Shown here piece by piece: positions 63,582 through 64,000 of a stretch of DNA of 64,000 nucleotides; within the stretch, counting starts at the first letter, position 1, and each line of letters begins with the position of its first letter. The notes beneath the pieces were generated by a model that saw nothing but the letters and a program-made list of their open reading frames with translations, was not told where the DNA came from and searched no databases. The stretch comes from DATLNF01 sp963765815. GTDB lineage: Bacteria; Actinomycetota; Actinomycetes; BP-191. Both the position numbers and the translations under genes were made by a program. The stretch covers positions 62,001 through 126,000 of the forward strand of contig CAVXXT010000003.1 of the NCBI GenBank assembly GCA_963765815.1. The letters run 5' to 3'.

Positions 63582-63949
63582 CCTGCCGTCCCTCCTGTCG
63601 CTGCGCTGCTCATGCCGACACGCTGACCTGGCACCTTAGCGGTTCCGAGCCTTGGCGGCAGAGCGCTAGGTCGCCGCCACGCCAAAACCACAGCACGCTC
63701 TACCAGTAGGTCGACTTGACGACTAAATGGTATCTCTACTCCGTAGCGACACATCAGGCCGGGGCGGGCTTTCCGAGCTGCCCGCCGGATCGCGAGCCCA
63801 TGGGCAGTATTGGTGCCCAGCATTAGAGATATAGGTCTAAGTCGTCACCCGTGGCGACGGCACGCTCGGACGGGGCTGCATCTATTTGTCGGCTTACCTA
63901 CGAAGCACTTCGGCAATGTGCCGTCAGATTGGCAAGGCGGTTGAGCGGT
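63582..63949. other. Gene-free stretch with imperfect inverted repeat
   Basis: About 370 bases without a convincing gene and visibly less GC-rich from 63690. An imperfect inverted repeat, TGACGACTAAATGGTATCTC (63717-63736) against GAGATATAGGTCTAAGTCGT (63826-63845), is the only structure seen. Confidence 0.4.
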
Positions 63950-64000
63950 TCAGGACTTTGCGGCTATCTCGTCAACCGCTGCGTAGAGGCCGCCCACCTC
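63950..64000 (-). CDS. Possible C-terminus of a gene running in from the right edge
   Basis: Minus-strand frame open from the edge: EVGGLYAAVDEIAAKS then TGA at 63950-63952. Only 16 residues, so identity is unknown and it may be chance. Confidence 0.25.
   Translation of the reverse strand, partial: EVGGLYAAVDEIAAKS

Overview
The window is high-GC actinobacterial chromosome. Evidence includes GTG starts, the order gcvP / MerR / bifunctional nuclease / MerR / FHA / gcvH / DUF881 / DUF1290 / DUF881 known from mycobacteria and relatives, a DosRS-type oxygen/redox module beside its usual partners, and a DUF5999 protein. The genus cannot be fixed from sequence alone; a Nocardioides-like actinomycete is a guess.

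Layout. 1-6515: host genes (debranching-type glycoside hydrolase end, GT4 glycosyltransferase, broken UDP-galactopyranose-mutase-like oxidoreductase, two-domain NlpC/P60 protein, ferritin-like di-iron protein, broken GT1 glycosyltransferase). 6516-38568: two tandem copies of a 16-kb element (A 6527-22680, B 22681-38551), bounded and separated by the same 14-bp core (6527, 22681, 38552). 38569-47300: secreted protein, DosR/DosS pair, multicopper oxidase / nitroreductase / CBS operon, small secreted proteins, YaaA, HAD phosphatase, PabB. 47300-63581: a mostly co-oriented minus-strand block: gcvP with a tandem glycine riboswitch, regulators, gcvH, DUF881/DUF1290 genes, sugar nucleotidyltransferase/phosphomannomutase, PgsA-like enzyme, tRNA-Pro, der, plsC-like, cmk, tyrA, aroH. 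63582-64000: gene-poor, visibly less GC-rich end.

The tandem element is the main discovery. Each copy is a complete tailless-phage genome: a 390-residue major capsid protein candidate, an FtsK/HerA/P9-type packaging ATPase, a right-handed beta-helix spike, a transglycosylase-like and an amidase-type wall hydrolase, about ten small one- or two-pass membrane proteins, zinc-ribbon proteins, an HTH replication-type protein carrying iteron-like repeats inside its gene, and a DPPY DNA methyltransferase. There is no terminase, portal, tail gene, integrase or protein-primed polymerase. This fits a double-jelly-roll (DJR), membrane-containing virus of the tectivirus/corticovirus kind. The junctions look like a chromosomal dif site: host XerC-type arm AGTGCCGATAA, centre TCGACA, arm CTATGTCAACT. 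The element therefore appears to use host XerC/XerD, as filamentous CTX-type phages do, and rebuilds a complete dif at its left end, which explains the tandem array. The copies are nearly identical in their right 6 kb but diverged in the spike, membrane-protein and replication modules, so they are two related phages, not one sequence assembled twice.

Quality note. Single-base frameshifts are dense at 1.7-3.1, 5.75, 6.8-17.3 and 46.9-59.1 kb, hitting host housekeeping genes (gcvP, gcvH, der) as well as phage copy A, while about 22.0-46.9 kb is clean. They look like unpolished consensus errors more than real decay; entries called pseudogene should be read in that light.
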